Assembly (NCBI RefSeq): GCF_021283305.1
Contig: NZ_JAJSOK010000002.1
Span: 224,063-288,062 of the forward strand
Reading direction: 5' to 3'
Length of the DNA: 64,000 nucleotides
Origin: Pseudonocardia kujensis
GTDB taxonomy: Bacteria; Actinomycetota; Actinomycetes; Mycobacteriales; Pseudonocardiaceae
Below, piece after piece: positions 33,484 to 41,934 of the stretch. The stretch's first letter is position 1, and each line of letters starts with the position of its first letter. The notes under the pieces were generated by a model. It saw nothing but the letters and a program-made list of their open reading frames with translations. It was not told the DNA's origin and ran no database searches. Both the position numbers and the translations under genes were made by a program.

Positions 33484-35418
33484 ATGACGACCCCCAAGCT
33501 GCTCTCCGAGCGCTACCAGCTGGGCGACACGCTCGGCTACGGCGGCATGTCCGAGGTCCATCGCGGGATGGACACGCGGCTGGGCCGGGACGTCGCGATC
33601 AAGGTGCTGCGCGCCGACCTCGCGCGCGACCCGCAGTTCCAGCTGCGGTTCCGCCGGGAGGCCCAGAACGCCGCGGCCCTCAACCATCCCGCGATCGTCG
33701 CCGTGTACGACACCGGCGAGACCCAGACCGAGTTCGGCCCGCTGCCGTACATCGTCATGGAGTACGTCGACGGCCAGACGCTCCGCGAGATCGTCAAGAC
33801 CACCGGCCCGCTGTCCCAGCAGCGGGTCATCGAGGTCATGGCCGACGTCTGCGCCGCCCTCGACTTCAGCCACCGGCACAACATCATCCACCGGGACGTC
33901 AAGCCCGCGAACATCATGATCACCCGCAACGGCGCGGTGAAGGTGATGGACTTCGGCATCGCCCGCGCGCTGGGCGAGGGGCAGAACGTCACGCAGACGG
34001 CGGCCGTCATCGGCACCGCGCAGTACCTCTCCCCGGAGCAGGCGCGCGGCGAGCAGGTCGACGCGCGGTCGGACGTCTACGCCGCGGGCTGTGTGCTCTT
34101 CGAGCTGCTCACCGGCGAGCCGCCGTTCACCGGCGACACCCCGGTCGCGGTCGCCTACCAGCACGTGCGGGAGGACCCGCGGCGCCCGTCGGACGTCAAC
34201 CCGCAGATCCCGCCCGCGCTCGACGCCGTCGTGCTCAAGGCGCTGTCGAAGAACCCGGCCAACCGGTACCAGTCGGCCGCCGAGATGCGCGCCGATCTCA
34301 TCCGCGTGCGCAACGGCCAGCAGCCGCTCGCGCCGATGGTGATGAGCGAGGACGAGCGCACCGCGCTGCTCGCCGAGCAGACCGCCGCCACCCGGCGGAT
34401 CTCCGGCGGCGGCCGGCACGCCCCGCCGCCGCCCGCACAGACCTGGGAGGACGAGGAGCCGCGCCGGCGCACCGGGCGCACGGTCGGGATCGTCGTCGCG
34501 GTGCTCGCCGCGCTCGGTCTGATCGGCTTCTTCGCCTACCAGGTGTTCGGCGGGCCGGCGCAGCCCGACCAGGTCGCCGTGCCCAACGTCGTCGGGCAGG
34601 ATCCCGACGCCGCGCGCACCGCCGTCGTCAACGCCGGGCTGCTCGTGGACCTCAAGCAGGAGGCGTCCGACGTGGCGCTGACCAACAAGGTCACGCGCAC
34701 CGATCCCGGGTCCAACGTGCAGGTCGCCGAGCGCAGCCGCGTCACCATCTACGTGGGCACCGGCCCCGCGTCGGCCACCGTGCCGGCGCTGTCCGGCAAG
34801 ACCACGGACGAGGCCGCGGCGCTGCTGCAGCAGCGGGGCCTCAAGCTCGGCGAGCAGAACACGCAGGAGACCTCGGACTCGAGTCTCGTCGGCAAGATCA
34901 TCTCCTCGTCGCCCGCGGCCGGCGTCGACGCGCCGGGCGGCAGCGCCGTCTCGGTCGTCGTCGGCACGAAGCAGACCACCGTCTCGGTGCCGGACGTCAG
35001 CGGGCAGAGCGAGGACCAGGCCAAGCAGACGCTGGCCAACTCCGGGTTCACCTCCGTGCAGACGCAGAACGTCGACGGCGGCGGCCAGGAGGGCTCCGTC
35101 GTGGGCACCAACCCCGCGGCCGGGACCCGGGTCGCGCCGGGCACCACCATCACGCTGCAGATCTCCCGCGGCAACCAGGTGCAGATGCCCAACGTCGTCG
35201 GCCAGTCGGTCAACGACGCCGTCGACCAGCTGCGCTCGGCCGGCATCCGGAACTACCAGCTGCAGGCCACGCAGGTGAACGACTCCTCGCAGAACAACCG
35301 GGTGGTCCGGACCGACCCCTCGGCCGGGAAGTCCGTCGACCCGGAGGACACCGTCACACTGGTCGTCGGTCAGTCGTCCGGGAACGGCGGCGGCGGCTTC
35401 TTCGGAGGCGGGAACTGA
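33484..35418 (+). CDS. pknB: PknB: Ser/Thr protein kinase with PASTA domains
   Basis: Protein of 644 residues. The kinase domain (about 11-275) has LGYGGMSEVHRG, VAIKVLRADLARD, IIHRDVKPANIMI, VMDFGIARA and an activation loop TQTAAVIGTAQYLSPEQ with the usual autophosphorylated threonines. A transmembrane helix spans about 334-356. Four PASTA domains follow to residue 635; each opens with VPNVVGQ, VPALSGK, VPDVSGQ or MPNVVGQ. They sense muropeptides or lipid II outside the cell. The ATG at 33484 is chosen; a longer frame to 33409 is Pro-rich and has no support. Confidence 0.96.
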   Translation: MTTPKLLSERYQLGDTLGYGGMSEVHRGMDTRLGRDVAIKVLRADLARDPQFQLRFRREAQNAAALNHPAIVAVYDTGETQTEFGPLPYIVMEYVDGQTLREIVKTTGPLSQQRVIEVMADVCAALDFSHRHNIIHRDVKPANIMITRNGAVKVMDFGIARALGEGQNVTQTAAVIGTAQYLSPEQARGEQVDARSDVYAAGCVLFELLTGEPPFTGDTPVAVAYQHVREDPRRPSDVNPQIPPALDAVVLKALSKNPANRYQSAAEMRADLIRVRNGQQPLAPMVMSEDERTALLAEQTAATRRISGGGRHAPPPPAQTWEDEEPRRRTGRTVGIVVAVLAALGLIGFFAYQVFGGPAQPDQVAVPNVVGQDPDAARTAVVNAGLLVDLKQEASDVALTNKVTRTDPGSNVQVAERSRVTIYVGTGPASATVPALSGKTTDEAAALLQQRGLKLGEQNTQETSDSSLVGKIISSSPAAGVDAPGGSAVSVVVGTKQTTVSVPDVSGQSEDQAKQTLANSGFTSVQTQNVDGGGQEGSVVGTNPAAGTRVAPGTTITLQISRGNQVQMPNVVGQSVNDAVDQLRSAGIRNYQLQATQVNDSSQNNRVVRTDPSAGKSVDPEDTVTLVVGQSSGNGGGGFFGGGN

Positions 35419-36059
35419 TGCGCGTCCTGGTCGTCGACAACTACGACAGCTTCGTCTACAACCTCGTCCAGTACCTCGCGCAGCTCGGCGTCGAGCCGGT
35501 CGTCGTGCGCAACGACGCCCTCTCCGCCGGGCTCGACGAGCTCGGTGAGGTGGGCGCGGTGCTGGTCAGCCCCGGCCCCGGCACCCCCGAGGAGGCCGGC
35601 CGCAGCATCGACGTCATCAAGGCCGCCGGGGACCGCAACCTGCCGCTGCTGGGGGTCTGCCTCGGCCACCAGGCCATCGGCGTGGCGTGGGGCGGCGTGG
35701 TGGAGCGGGCCCCGGAGCTGTTGCATGGCAAGACCTCGCTGGTGTTCCACGAGGGCGTCGGCGTGCTGCGCGGCCTGCCCGGGCCCTTCACGGCCACCCG
35801 ATACCACTCGCTGTCGATCCGGCCGGACACGCTGCCGGTCGAGCTCGAGGTCACCGGGCGCACGGAGACCGGCCTGATCATGGCGGTGCGGCACAAGGAC
35901 CTGCCGATCGAGGGTGTCCAGTTCCACCCCGAGTCCGTGCTCACCGAGGGCGGGCACCGGATGCTGGCCAACTGGCTCGCGAGCGCCGGGCACGAGGTGC
36001 CCGAGGAGCTCGTCCGCCGGCTCGGCGACGAGGTCGCGGCCCTGACCGCCCAGGTCTGA
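35418..36059 (+). CDS. pabA: Glutamine amidotransferase (anthranilate/aminodeoxychorismate synthase component II)
   Basis: Protein of 213 residues, a class I glutamine amidotransferase. The triad is Cys81 (LLGVCLGHQAIG), His170 and Glu172 (VQFHPESVLTEGG). It releases ammonia from glutamine for a chorismate-using partner, making anthranilate or 4-amino-4-deoxychorismate. The gene is called trpG or pabA in other actinobacteria, always after pknB; no component I gene is in the window, and one subunit may serve both pathways. The start overlaps the pknB stop (TGATG), and a hairpin follows 7 bases after the end. Confidence 0.93.
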   Translation: MRVLVVDNYDSFVYNLVQYLAQLGVEPVVVRNDALSAGLDELGEVGAVLVSPGPGTPEEAGRSIDVIKAAGDRNLPLLGVCLGHQAIGVAWGGVVERAPELLHGKTSLVFHEGVGVLRGLPGPFTATRYHSLSIRPDTLPVELEVTGRTETGLIMAVRHKDLPIEGVQFHPESVLTEGGHRMLANWLASAGHEVPEELVRRLGDEVAALTAQV

Positions 36060-36065
36060 CCCTTC

Positions 36066-36084
36066 CCCGGCGCGCCGCGCCGGG
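36066..36084 (+). terminator. Hairpin after the pknB-pabA operon
   Basis: CCCGGCGC / GCGCCGGG arms with a GCC loop begin 7 bases after the pabA stop. There is no T-run, as is common for terminators in GC-rich actinobacteria. Confidence 0.65.
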
Positions 36085-36238
36085 TACCGGTGTGTCCGAT
36101 CCGCGGTGTTCGCGCTGATCGCGGGCCTCGTACCGGGCCCGCGCCGCCCGCGCGTCGGCTACGGTGGTCGCGAGCGGTGCGCGCGACCGGCGCGCACCAC
36201 CCCCGTGTCACCGCACCGATCGCTCCACGAGGTCCCCG

Positions 36239-36499
36239 ATGCCCAAGTCCAAGGTCCGCAAGAAGGTCGCCTACACGCCCCCGGCGGCCGACCGGAAGCC
36301 GGTGAAGATCAAGGGCCCCACCCATCCCGCGTACGTCGTCATCATGCTGGGCGTCGGCCTGCTCGGGCTGGCCTGGCTGATCACCGACTACCTGGCCCGC
36401 GACGCGATCCCCTTCATGCAGGCGCTGGGCGGCGCGAACTTCCTCGTGGGCTTCGGGCTGATCGTCATCGCGCTGCTCATGTCGATGCGCTGGCGCTAG
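36239..36499 (+). CDS. crgA: CrgA: cell division protein
   Basis: Protein of 86 residues. A basic N-terminus (MPKSKVRKKVAYTPP) is followed by two transmembrane helices ([19 protein letters not shown] and NFLVGFGLIVIALLMSM) and ends MRWR, as in CrgA of Streptomyces and mycobacteria. CrgA helps recruit PBPs to the septum and tunes FtsZ ring formation. It follows pabA with a 179-base gap holding a TACGGT (36160-36165) that may be a -10. It is on the same strand as the pkn operon here, unlike mycobacteria where crgA is opposite to trpG's neighbours. Confidence 0.95.
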   Translation: MPKSKVRKKVAYTPPAADRKPVKIKGPTHPAYVVIMLGVGLLGLAWLITDYLARDAIPFMQALGGANFLVGFGLIVIALLMSMRWR

Positions 36500-36591
36500 T
36501 CGATCAAGTAGTTACACAGCGTGATCCAGGCCATATCTGCCTCCGCAGGGCTTTGAACAGCGAAAACTACAGGTGTGTTATTCATCCCCAC

Positions 36592-36613
36592 TGTGGACAA
36601 GCCCTGTGGATAA
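36592..36613. promoter_or_regulatory. Two adjacent DnaA boxes
   Basis: TGTGGACAA (36592-36600) and TGTGGATAA (36605-36613) are perfect matches, in the same orientation and 13 bases apart, to the actinobacterial (TTGTCCACA) and E. coli (TTATCCACA) DnaA-box consensus. They end 15 bases before the ATG of the PH-like gene. The preceding 80 bases are clearly richer in A and T than the rest of the window. Confidence 0.7.
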
Positions 36614-36627
36614 CCTTGACAGCTACC

Positions 36628-37062
36628 ATGCGTGAGCACCAGTGGGCCCCGACCGCAGGGCTCGTCGCGCTGGCCTGGGTCCTCGCGGCGGGCGCCGTCG
36701 GCTGGCTCGTCGTCCTGCTGCTGGGCGACGCCGACCCGGCCGGACGGCTGATCGCCGGCGTCGCCGCACTCGGGCTCGCGTACGCCGCACTGGTGGGCAC
36801 GATCGCCCGGCCCCGGCTGGCCCTGCACCGCCACGGACTCGAGGTCCGGAGCCTCACCCGCAGGCGGTCGGTCGACTGGCCCGCGGTGCAGCGGGTGCGC
36901 GTGCTGCGGACGCGGCGCTTCGGCCGCGAGACCAGCCTCCTCGAGCTGGACCTGCTGGTCGGCGGCGAGGAACGGCTCGTCGTGCTGGGCCGGTTGGACC
37001 TGGGCGCCGACCCCGAGGACGTCGCCGAGGTCCTCCGGCCGTATCTCCCCAACCGCTCCTGA
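36628..37062 (+). CDS. PH-like domain membrane protein (Rv0010c-type)
   Basis: Protein of 144 residues. Two N-terminal transmembrane helices (GLVALAWVLAAGAVGWLVVL and AGVAALGLAYAALVGTI) lead to a bacterial PH-like domain (LALHRHGLEVRSLTRRRSVD, then VQRVRVLRTRRFGRETSLLE). This matches the small PH-domain protein encoded next to crgA and ppiA in mycobacteria (Rv0010c). Its function is unknown; it may help the division complex at the membrane. No good ribosome-binding site lies before the ATG. The DnaA boxes just upstream may link its expression to replication. Confidence 0.82.
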   Translation: MREHQWAPTAGLVALAWVLAAGAVGWLVVLLLGDADPAGRLIAGVAALGLAYAALVGTIARPRLALHRHGLEVRSLTRRRSVDWPAVQRVRVLRTRRFGRETSLLELDLLVGGEERLVVLGRLDLGADPEDVAEVLRPYLPNRS

Positions 37063-37114
37063 ACGGTCCAGCCGCTCCTGAACGGCCCGTCGGTCTTCGC
37101 TGTGCGGACCGGAC

Positions 37115-38123
37115 GATCATGGGTCCGGGGTGCGCTTCACCCCGGGCTGTGATCACTGTTCCTGGACGAGAAGGGGCGGATCTCGACCCTCTCCGCCCCG
37201 GGCTGATGATCACACCCACGGCACGCATCACCCCGGGCTGCGATCGCCGTTCCGGACGAGAAAGGTCGGATCTCGACCCTCCCCACCCGCGACCGATGAT
37301 CACGACTTGCGGCGCGTCGCACCCCGGCCTGTGATCACTGTTCCTGGACAAGAAAGGTCGGATCTCGCCCCTCCCCGACCCGGGCTGATGATCACGACCC
37401 GCGGCACGCATCACCCCCGCCTGTGATCACTGTTCCGGGACAAGAAAGGTCGGATCTCGACCCTCCCCACCCGTGACTGATGATCACGACTTGCGGCGCG
37501 TCGCACCCCGGCCTGTGATCACTGTTCCTGGACGAGCAGGGTCGGATCTCGATCCTCCCCGACCCGGGCTGATGATCACGACCCGCGGCACGCATCTCCC
37601 CGGGCTGTGATCGCCGTTCCGGGACGAGAAGGGCCGGATTTCGACCCGCTCTGCCCGCGACCGATGATCACGGCCTGGGGCAAGCATCACCCCCGCCTGT
37701 GATCACTGTTCCGGGACAAGAAGGTGCGGACCTCGACCCTCCCCACCCGCAACCCATGATCACGGCCTGCGGCACGCACCACCCCGGGCCGTGATCACCG
37801 TTCCTGGACGAGAAGGGTCGGATCTCGACCCTCTCCATCCCAGGCTGATGATCACGGCCCGGGGTGCGTGTCCCAGGTCTTGATCACCGCCTATGGACGA
37901 GAGTGGTCGAAACTCGACGCTCTGCTTCCCTGACAGGTGATCATGGTTAGGGCTTCGCGTGCCCCCAGGGTGGGATCACCCTGCATGGACCAGGAGGGAC
38001 GAAAGCCGACCGGCTGGGTCCCGAACAAGTGATCATGACGGCGCCGAGCCTCCCAGCGGTCGGCCTGTCCTCATGAGCCGCAGTCACGGATGACGCACTG
38101 CTTCGCCCCGGCGGTGGTGCTGG
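37115..38123. repeat. Tandem array of 92-bp GATC-rich repeats
   Basis: Units start (at GATC) at 37115, 37208, 37298, 37390, 37482, 37574, 37666, 37758, 37850, 37939 and 38031, so the spacing is 92 bases with only small deviations. Each good unit contains three GATC-centred elements: TGATGATCAC at its start, the palindrome GTGATCAC about 33 bases in, and a stem-loop AGGGTCGGATCTCGACCCT about 60 bases in. Units 3 and 5, and 4 and 6, resemble one another more than neighbours, giving a 184-base higher-order repeat. The last units decay, and traces continue to about 38390. No coding function is apparent. Confidence 0.92.
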
Positions 38124-38479
38124 TCTCGGGGCTCGGGATTCCCTGTCGTGGACGGCGCTTCCTGTGGAAGATCAGCGCCGGCCCGGGCCCAGGTAGTGAT
38201 CATCGTCGACGGACGGGGACGGTCGAAGCCACCGCGCCCCGGTCGTGATCACCAGCTGTGGACGGGGACGGTCGAAACGCTCTGCGTCCATGACGAATGA
38301 TCACGGCTGACGGGCCCCTCCCGGGGTGCACCTGGTGGATCCCTGCTGATCACCCTGACGGCCCAGTGATCCTCACCCTCCGCCGAGCGTCGGCGGGCAC
38401 GCGTGCCACCTCCGGAGGCTCGCCCCGGCGGCCACGGGCTTCCTAGGCTCGATCTGCCGACGAGGAAAGGGAGATCACC
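38124..38479. other. Gene-free tail of the repeat array
   Basis: Heavily diverged repeat traces remain: GTGATCATCG at 38196, GTGATCACCAGCTGTGGACG near 38244 and TGATCACGG near 38296, with GGACGGTCGAA phrases that mimic the stem-loop of the array units. TAGGCT at 38444-38449 may be the -10 promoter element of the micro-ORF that follows. Nothing else was recognised. Confidence 0.5.
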
Positions 38480-38551
38480 ATGATCGCCAGGACGCCGATG
38501 CGTGGGACCGACGGCTGCTCCACCGGCTGCGGGTGCAGCAAGCCGGAGTGA
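38480..38551 (+). CDS. Cys-rich micro-ORF of 23 residues
   Basis: ATG to TGA encodes MIARTPMRGTDGCSTGCGCS followed by KPE. A strong ribosome-binding site (GGAAAGGGAG, 38464-38473) lies 6 bases before the ATG, and a TAGGCT -10-like box is 30 bases up. A hairpin follows 8 bases after the stop. The three cysteines in a C-x3-C-x-C pattern could bind a metal or be modified. I recognise no family. It stands alone between the 92-bp array and the convergent rhomboid gene, so it is not an evident leader peptide of another gene. Expression is unproven. Confidence 0.55.
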   Translation: MIARTPMRGTDGCSTGCGCSKPE

Positions 38552-38559
38552 GCCGGTGG

Positions 38560-38583
38560 CCGGGGACCGACGATGCTCCCCGG
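38560..38583. terminator. Hairpin between the micro-ORF and the rhomboid gene
   Basis: Arms CCGGGGA (38560-38566) and TCCCCGG (38577-38583) enclose a 10-base loop. It lies between two convergent stops and can serve both. Confidence 0.6.
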
Positions 38584-38605
38584 CCCACCCGGGGCACGGA
38601 CCGGC

Positions 38606-39478
38606 TCAGACGAAGGCGACCGCGACGGCCCGCCCGGCGATGACCGTGAGCACCGCGACCGTGAGCACGACCAGCGCCCCGGCCTGCAGGACCGTGCGGT
38701 TGCGCACGTTCGGCACGTGCACCAGCGCGGCCGTGGCGGCGGCGCCGAGCACCAGCCCGCCGAGATGGCCGACCAGCGAGATCCCCGGCACGACCACGCT
38801 CAGCACGAGGTTCACCACGACGAGTCCCACGACCTGGCCGGTCGGGACCCGCAGCCGCCGGGCGACCACGAAGAGCGCGCCCATCAGCCCGAACACGGCG
38901 CCCGAGGCGCCGGCGACGAGCGATGCGGGCGGGGAGAACAGCATCACGGCGGCCGCGCCGCCGAGCAGCGCCACCAGGTAGACCGCGAGGAAGCGGACCC
39001 GCCCCAGCACGGGCTCGAGCTCCCGCCCGATGATCCACAGCGCCATCATGTTGAACACGAGGTGCAGCGGCCCGTAGTGCAGGAAGCCCGCCGTGAGTGG
39101 CCGCCACCAGTCGCCGGTGGCCACCAGCCCCGGGACCAGCACCCACTCGCGGAAGAGCGGCGCGGCCTCGTTGGACCCGATGCTGCGCGCCTGGGCGGCG
39201 GTGAACACGTACAGCGCCACGTTGAGCGCCACGAGCACGGGCACCACGAGCGGACGGCCGCCGGGCGCGGCGCCCGCCACCGTCCTTCCCCGCCGGACGC
39301 CCCGGCCGCCCTGGTACACGCAGTCGACGCACTGCTGGCCGACCGCGGCGTCGCACAGGCACTCCGGGCACGCTGGCCGGCCGCACCGTGTGCAGCGCAG
39401 CCCGGTCGGCCGGTCCGGGTGCCGGGCGCAGGCGGGCAGCGCCGCCGTGGGTTCGGGCGGTCCGGCGGGGTACGTCAC
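38606..39478 (-). CDS. Rhomboid family intramembrane serine protease with zinc-ribbon-like N-terminus
   Basis: Protein of 290 residues. Residues 17-53 carry eight cysteines and a histidine (CARHPDRPTGLRCTRCGRPA, then CPECLCDAAV, CVDC) in a B-box-like arrangement expected to bind two zinc ions. The remainder has six or seven transmembrane helices with the rhomboid catalytic pair Ser192 (GASGAVFG) and His238 (VGHLGGLVLG) and the HYGPLHLVFNM loop at 134-144. It should cut membrane proteins within the bilayer. A rhomboid gene next to ppiA is common in actinobacteria. It starts at a GTG 8 bases downstream of the ppiA stop. Confidence 0.93.
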   Translation of the reverse strand: MTYPAGPPEPTAALPACARHPDRPTGLRCTRCGRPACPECLCDAAVGQQCVDCVYQGGRGVRRGRTVAGAAPGGRPLVVPVLVALNVALYVFTAAQARSIGSNEAAPLFREWVLVPGLVATGDWWRPLTAGFLHYGPLHLVFNMMALWIIGRELEPVLGRVRFLAVYLVALLGGAAAVMLFSPPASLVAGASGAVFGLMGALFVVARRLRVPTGQVVGLVVVNLVLSVVVPGISLVGHLGGLVLGAAATAALVHVPNVRNRTVLQAGALVVLTVAVLTVIAGRAVAVAFV

Positions 39479-39485
39479 CCGGGTC

Positions 39486-40025
39486 CTACTCGACGTCGAT
39501 GTGCTGGATCACGACGTCCGTGAGCGGCCGGTCGGCGCGGTCGGTCGCGGTGCTCGCGATGGTGTCGACGACGGCGCGGGACTCGGCGTCGGCCACCTCG
39601 CCGAAGATGGTGTGGCGACGGTTGAGGTGCGGCGTCGGGCCCACGGTGATGAAGAACTGCGAGCCGTTGGTGCCGGGCCCCGCGTTCGCCATCGCCAGCA
39701 GGTAGGGACGGTCGAACTTGAGCTCGGGGTGGAACTCGTCCCCGAACTGGTAGCCCGGGCCGCCCCGGCCGGTGCCGGTCGGGTCGCCGCCCTGGATCAT
39801 GAAGCCGCTGATCACGCGGTGGAAGACCGAGCCGTCGTAGAACGGCCCGCTGTCGCCGCCGGCGGCGTTCGGCTGCGAGTACTCCTTCTTGCCGGTCGCG
39901 AGACCGACGAAGTTCTCCACCGTCTTGGGCGCGTGGTCCGGGAAGAGGAGGATCCGGATGTCGCCCTCGGACGTCCGCAGCGTCGCGGTCTGCTTCGAGT
40001 TGCCTGGTGCAGTCACGTCGTCCAT
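39486..40025 (-). CDS. ppiA: PpiA: cyclophilin-type peptidyl-prolyl isomerase
   Basis: Protein of 179 residues with the cyclophilin core: [30 protein letters not shown] (Arg of the active site), [20 protein letters not shown] and HTIFGEV. It speeds cis-trans changes at proline bonds. No signal peptide is evident, so it is cytoplasmic as in mycobacteria. The ATG at 40025 is chosen; a GTG at 40016 is also possible. It is divergent from the cwsA-like gene, an arrangement also seen as Rv0009/Rv0008c in M. tuberculosis. Confidence 0.94.
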   Translation of the reverse strand: MDDVTAPGNSKQTATLRTSEGDIRILLFPDHAPKTVENFVGLATGKKEYSQPNAAGGDSGPFYDGSVFHRVISGFMIQGGDPTGTGRGGPGYQFGDEFHPELKFDRPYLLAMANAGPGTNGSQFFITVGPTPHLNRRHTIFGEVADAESRAVVDTIASTATDRADRPLTDVVIQHIDVE

Positions 40026-40078
40026 CGTGCCAGGGTCGGTGGGGCACGCCACCCCGGCACACCACGAGCGGAGGCCCC

Positions 40079-40567
40079 ATGAACGCCCCCAGCATCCCCA
40101 CCGGCACGCGCGAGGCGCTCGGCCGCGCCCGCGACCAGGCGGAGGCCGCTCTGGCCGCGTTGGGCGGGACGGTCGAGGAACTCGCCCACGAGGTCGCCGG
40201 CAAGGTGGAGGAGAACCTCCCGGTGCTGGCCGAGCGCGCGGGACGGCTCGCCGGCCAGGCCGAGGCCGTCGCCGGCGCGGCCGCCGCGACGGCCCTCGAA
40301 CGGCTCGACGAGGGCGTGCTCACCGCCCGCCGCGAGCTGGCCGCCCGGATCGACCCGGGCACCCCGGCCCGGCGCCGCTGGTGGTGGATCGGCGCGGGCC
40401 TGCTCGTCACGGCCCTGTCGATCGTCGGGTGGTTCGTGCTGTCCCGGCGCCCGCAGCCCGTCGAGCAGGCCGCCGAGCCGCCGGCGACGAACCCGCCCGC
40501 GACCGTCGACGTCGACGTCGAGGACACGGCCGGGTCACCGGCGGCGGCCCGCAACGGTCATTCCTGA
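40079..40567 (+). CDS. CwsA-like single-pass cell wall protein
   Basis: Protein of 162 residues. The first 95 residues form Ala/Glu-rich amphipathic helices, a transmembrane helix ([20 protein letters not shown]) lies at about 101-120, and a Pro-rich acidic tail follows. The layout and the position divergent to ppiA match CwsA, which in mycobacteria helps place Wag31 and CrgA at poles and septa. Sequence likeness is weak, so the name rests mainly on synteny and topology. RBS GCGGAGG. The 3' end overlaps the end of the convergent hydrolase gene by 10 bases. Confidence 0.68.
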   Translation: MNAPSIPTGTREALGRARDQAEAALAALGGTVEELAHEVAGKVEENLPVLAERAGRLAGQAEAVAGAAAATALERLDEGVLTARRELAARIDPGTPARRRWWWIGAGLLVTALSIVGWFVLSRRPQPVEQAAEPPATNPPATVDVDVEDTAGSPAAARNGHS

Positions 40568-41673
40568 CCGAGGACCTCCGTGAGGAAGGCCGCGACCGCG
40601 CGCTCGTAGCGCTCGGGGTCGGCGTTCCAGGCGGCGGTGTGCTCCACCCCGCCGACCTCGACGTACCGGATGGGCCAGCCGAGCTCGCGGCCGGCCGCGG
40701 CGAGCGCGCGACTGGGCCCGACCGGCACCGCGGTGTCCGGCGTGCTGTGCACGAGGAGGGTGGGCGGGCGCCGGGCCGGCGGGTGCCGGAGCAGGTCGAA
40801 GTCGTCGAAGTCGATGCCGATCCGGCGGCGGGTGACCGCGGTCGCGATCGGGATCAGCTGCGGTGGCAGCAGCCGGTTCCGGGCCTGCCGGCGCAGCGTC
40901 GCCCGCCAGTCGACGAGCGGCGCGTCCCACACCACGGCGTCGACGAGCTCGGCGGCGGGCGAGCGGTCGAGGAAGGCGCCGCCGATCGCCGCGCCCATCG
41001 ACCAGCCGACGAGCACGATCCGCCGGGCTCCGCGCTCCTGCGCGTACCGGACCGCGGCCTCGAGGTCCTCCCACTCGGTGTCGCCGAGGTGGAAGCGGCC
41101 GTCGGGGCTGGGCGGGGCGTCGTCGTCGTTGCGGTAGCTGATCACCAGGCTCGGCAGGCCGAGCCGGTGCAGCGCGGGGAGGATCCGCAGCGCCTCGCGC
41201 CGGCGCCCGCCCCGCCCGTGCACGGCGACCGCCCAGACGTCGCGCGGACCCGGGACCTCCCACGCCGGCGCCGGGCCGAGCGGGGTCGCGGCCCGGGCCA
41301 CGGGGACCGGCAGACCGCGCGCCCCCGGGTCCGGGTCGAACGGTCCGGCGTCGACGACGGCGGGCCCCTCCGGCGGGACGGGCCCGGACAGCAGGGCCCG
41401 GCGGACCCCGTGCCGGTCGTCGGCGAGCACGCGGCCGAGCACCGCGAGCCCCTCCTCCCAGCGCAGGCCCCACACCCCGGGCTGGCGGACGAGCCGGCTG
41501 CCGGCCAGGGTCACGGCCTCGGCGTCGGCCCGCAGCACCCGCTCGGGATAGGCGACGACCCGCACGGGGTCGAGCAGCACGGCGGCGTAGTGCCGGCCGA
41601 CGCCGACCGCGCCCGCACCCACCAGTCCCAGCCCCGCGCCGACGCCGGCCGCGAGCAGTCCCCGAACACCCAC
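40558..41673 (-). CDS. Alpha/beta hydrolase fold protein
   Basis: Protein of 371 residues. An N-terminal hydrophobic stretch (GLLAAGVGAGLGLVGAGAVG) may be a signal anchor. The hydrolase fold shows VWAVAVHGRGG as the oxyanion strand, the nucleophile elbow GWSMGAAIGG (Ser), the acid in HSTPDTAVPV (Asp) and the catalytic His in GVEHTAAW. It is probably a membrane-bound esterase or lipase of unknown substrate. The GTG at 41673 is taken as the start because the membrane segment begins there; the open frame runs further up without merit. Confidence 0.83.
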   Translation of the reverse strand: MGVRGLLAAGVGAGLGLVGAGAVGVGRHYAAVLLDPVRVVAYPERVLRADAEAVTLAGSRLVRQPGVWGLRWEEGLAVLGRVLADDRHGVRRALLSGPVPPEGPAVVDAGPFDPDPGARGLPVPVARAATPLGPAPAWEVPGPRDVWAVAVHGRGGRRREALRILPALHRLGLPSLVISYRNDDDAPPSPDGRFHLGDTEWEDLEAAVRYAQERGARRIVLVGWSMGAAIGGAFLDRSPAAELVDAVVWDAPLVDWRATLRRQARNRLLPPQLIPIATAVTRRRIGIDFDDFDLLRHPPARRPPTLLVHSTPDTAVPVGPSRALAAAGRELGWPIRYVEVGGVEHTAAWNADPERYERAVAAFLTEVLGQE

Positions 41674-41934
41674 GCGACCGATCTTCCCGAGTGGACCGGG
41701 GCCGCGTCGAGGCGCCCGACGGCGTGACGGGACCGAGATGTTCGCGCCGTCAAGCACCGCCGCTCCCCCGACGTGGTGAAACGCGTGTGACCTGCGTCTT
41801 TGCTCCCACCGCATCGGGTGAAGCACGGCGTCGGGGCACAACCCGGTAACGACGGCTTCGTTGGCCCCGCAGATCCACACGCGAGTTACCGATGCCCGAC
41901 ATCCGGTTTCCCCCGATCGGAAGGACCCCCAGTC

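Noticed and set aside
36615..36620. TTGACA as a -35 promoter box
   Set aside because: It lies 7 bases before the ATG, leaving no room for a -10 ahead of the gene.
36500..36627. The chromosomal origin oriC
   Set aside because: Only two DnaA boxes are present and dnaA/dnaN are not here; gene order places oriC beyond base 64000.
37130..37690. Small proteins encoded in the repeat array
   Set aside because: The frames exist only because the period lets short stop-free stretches recur; there are no ribosome-binding sites and the composition is that of the repeat.
37115..38123. CRISPR array
   Set aside because: The 92-bp units are repeats throughout their length, with no unique spacers, and no cas gene is present.
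41674..41934. Riboswitch before the Pro-rich secreted protein
   Set aside because: A CGGGTGAAG and an AACCCGGTAA phrase recall ydaO elements, but their spacing and the remaining conserved parts do not fit.
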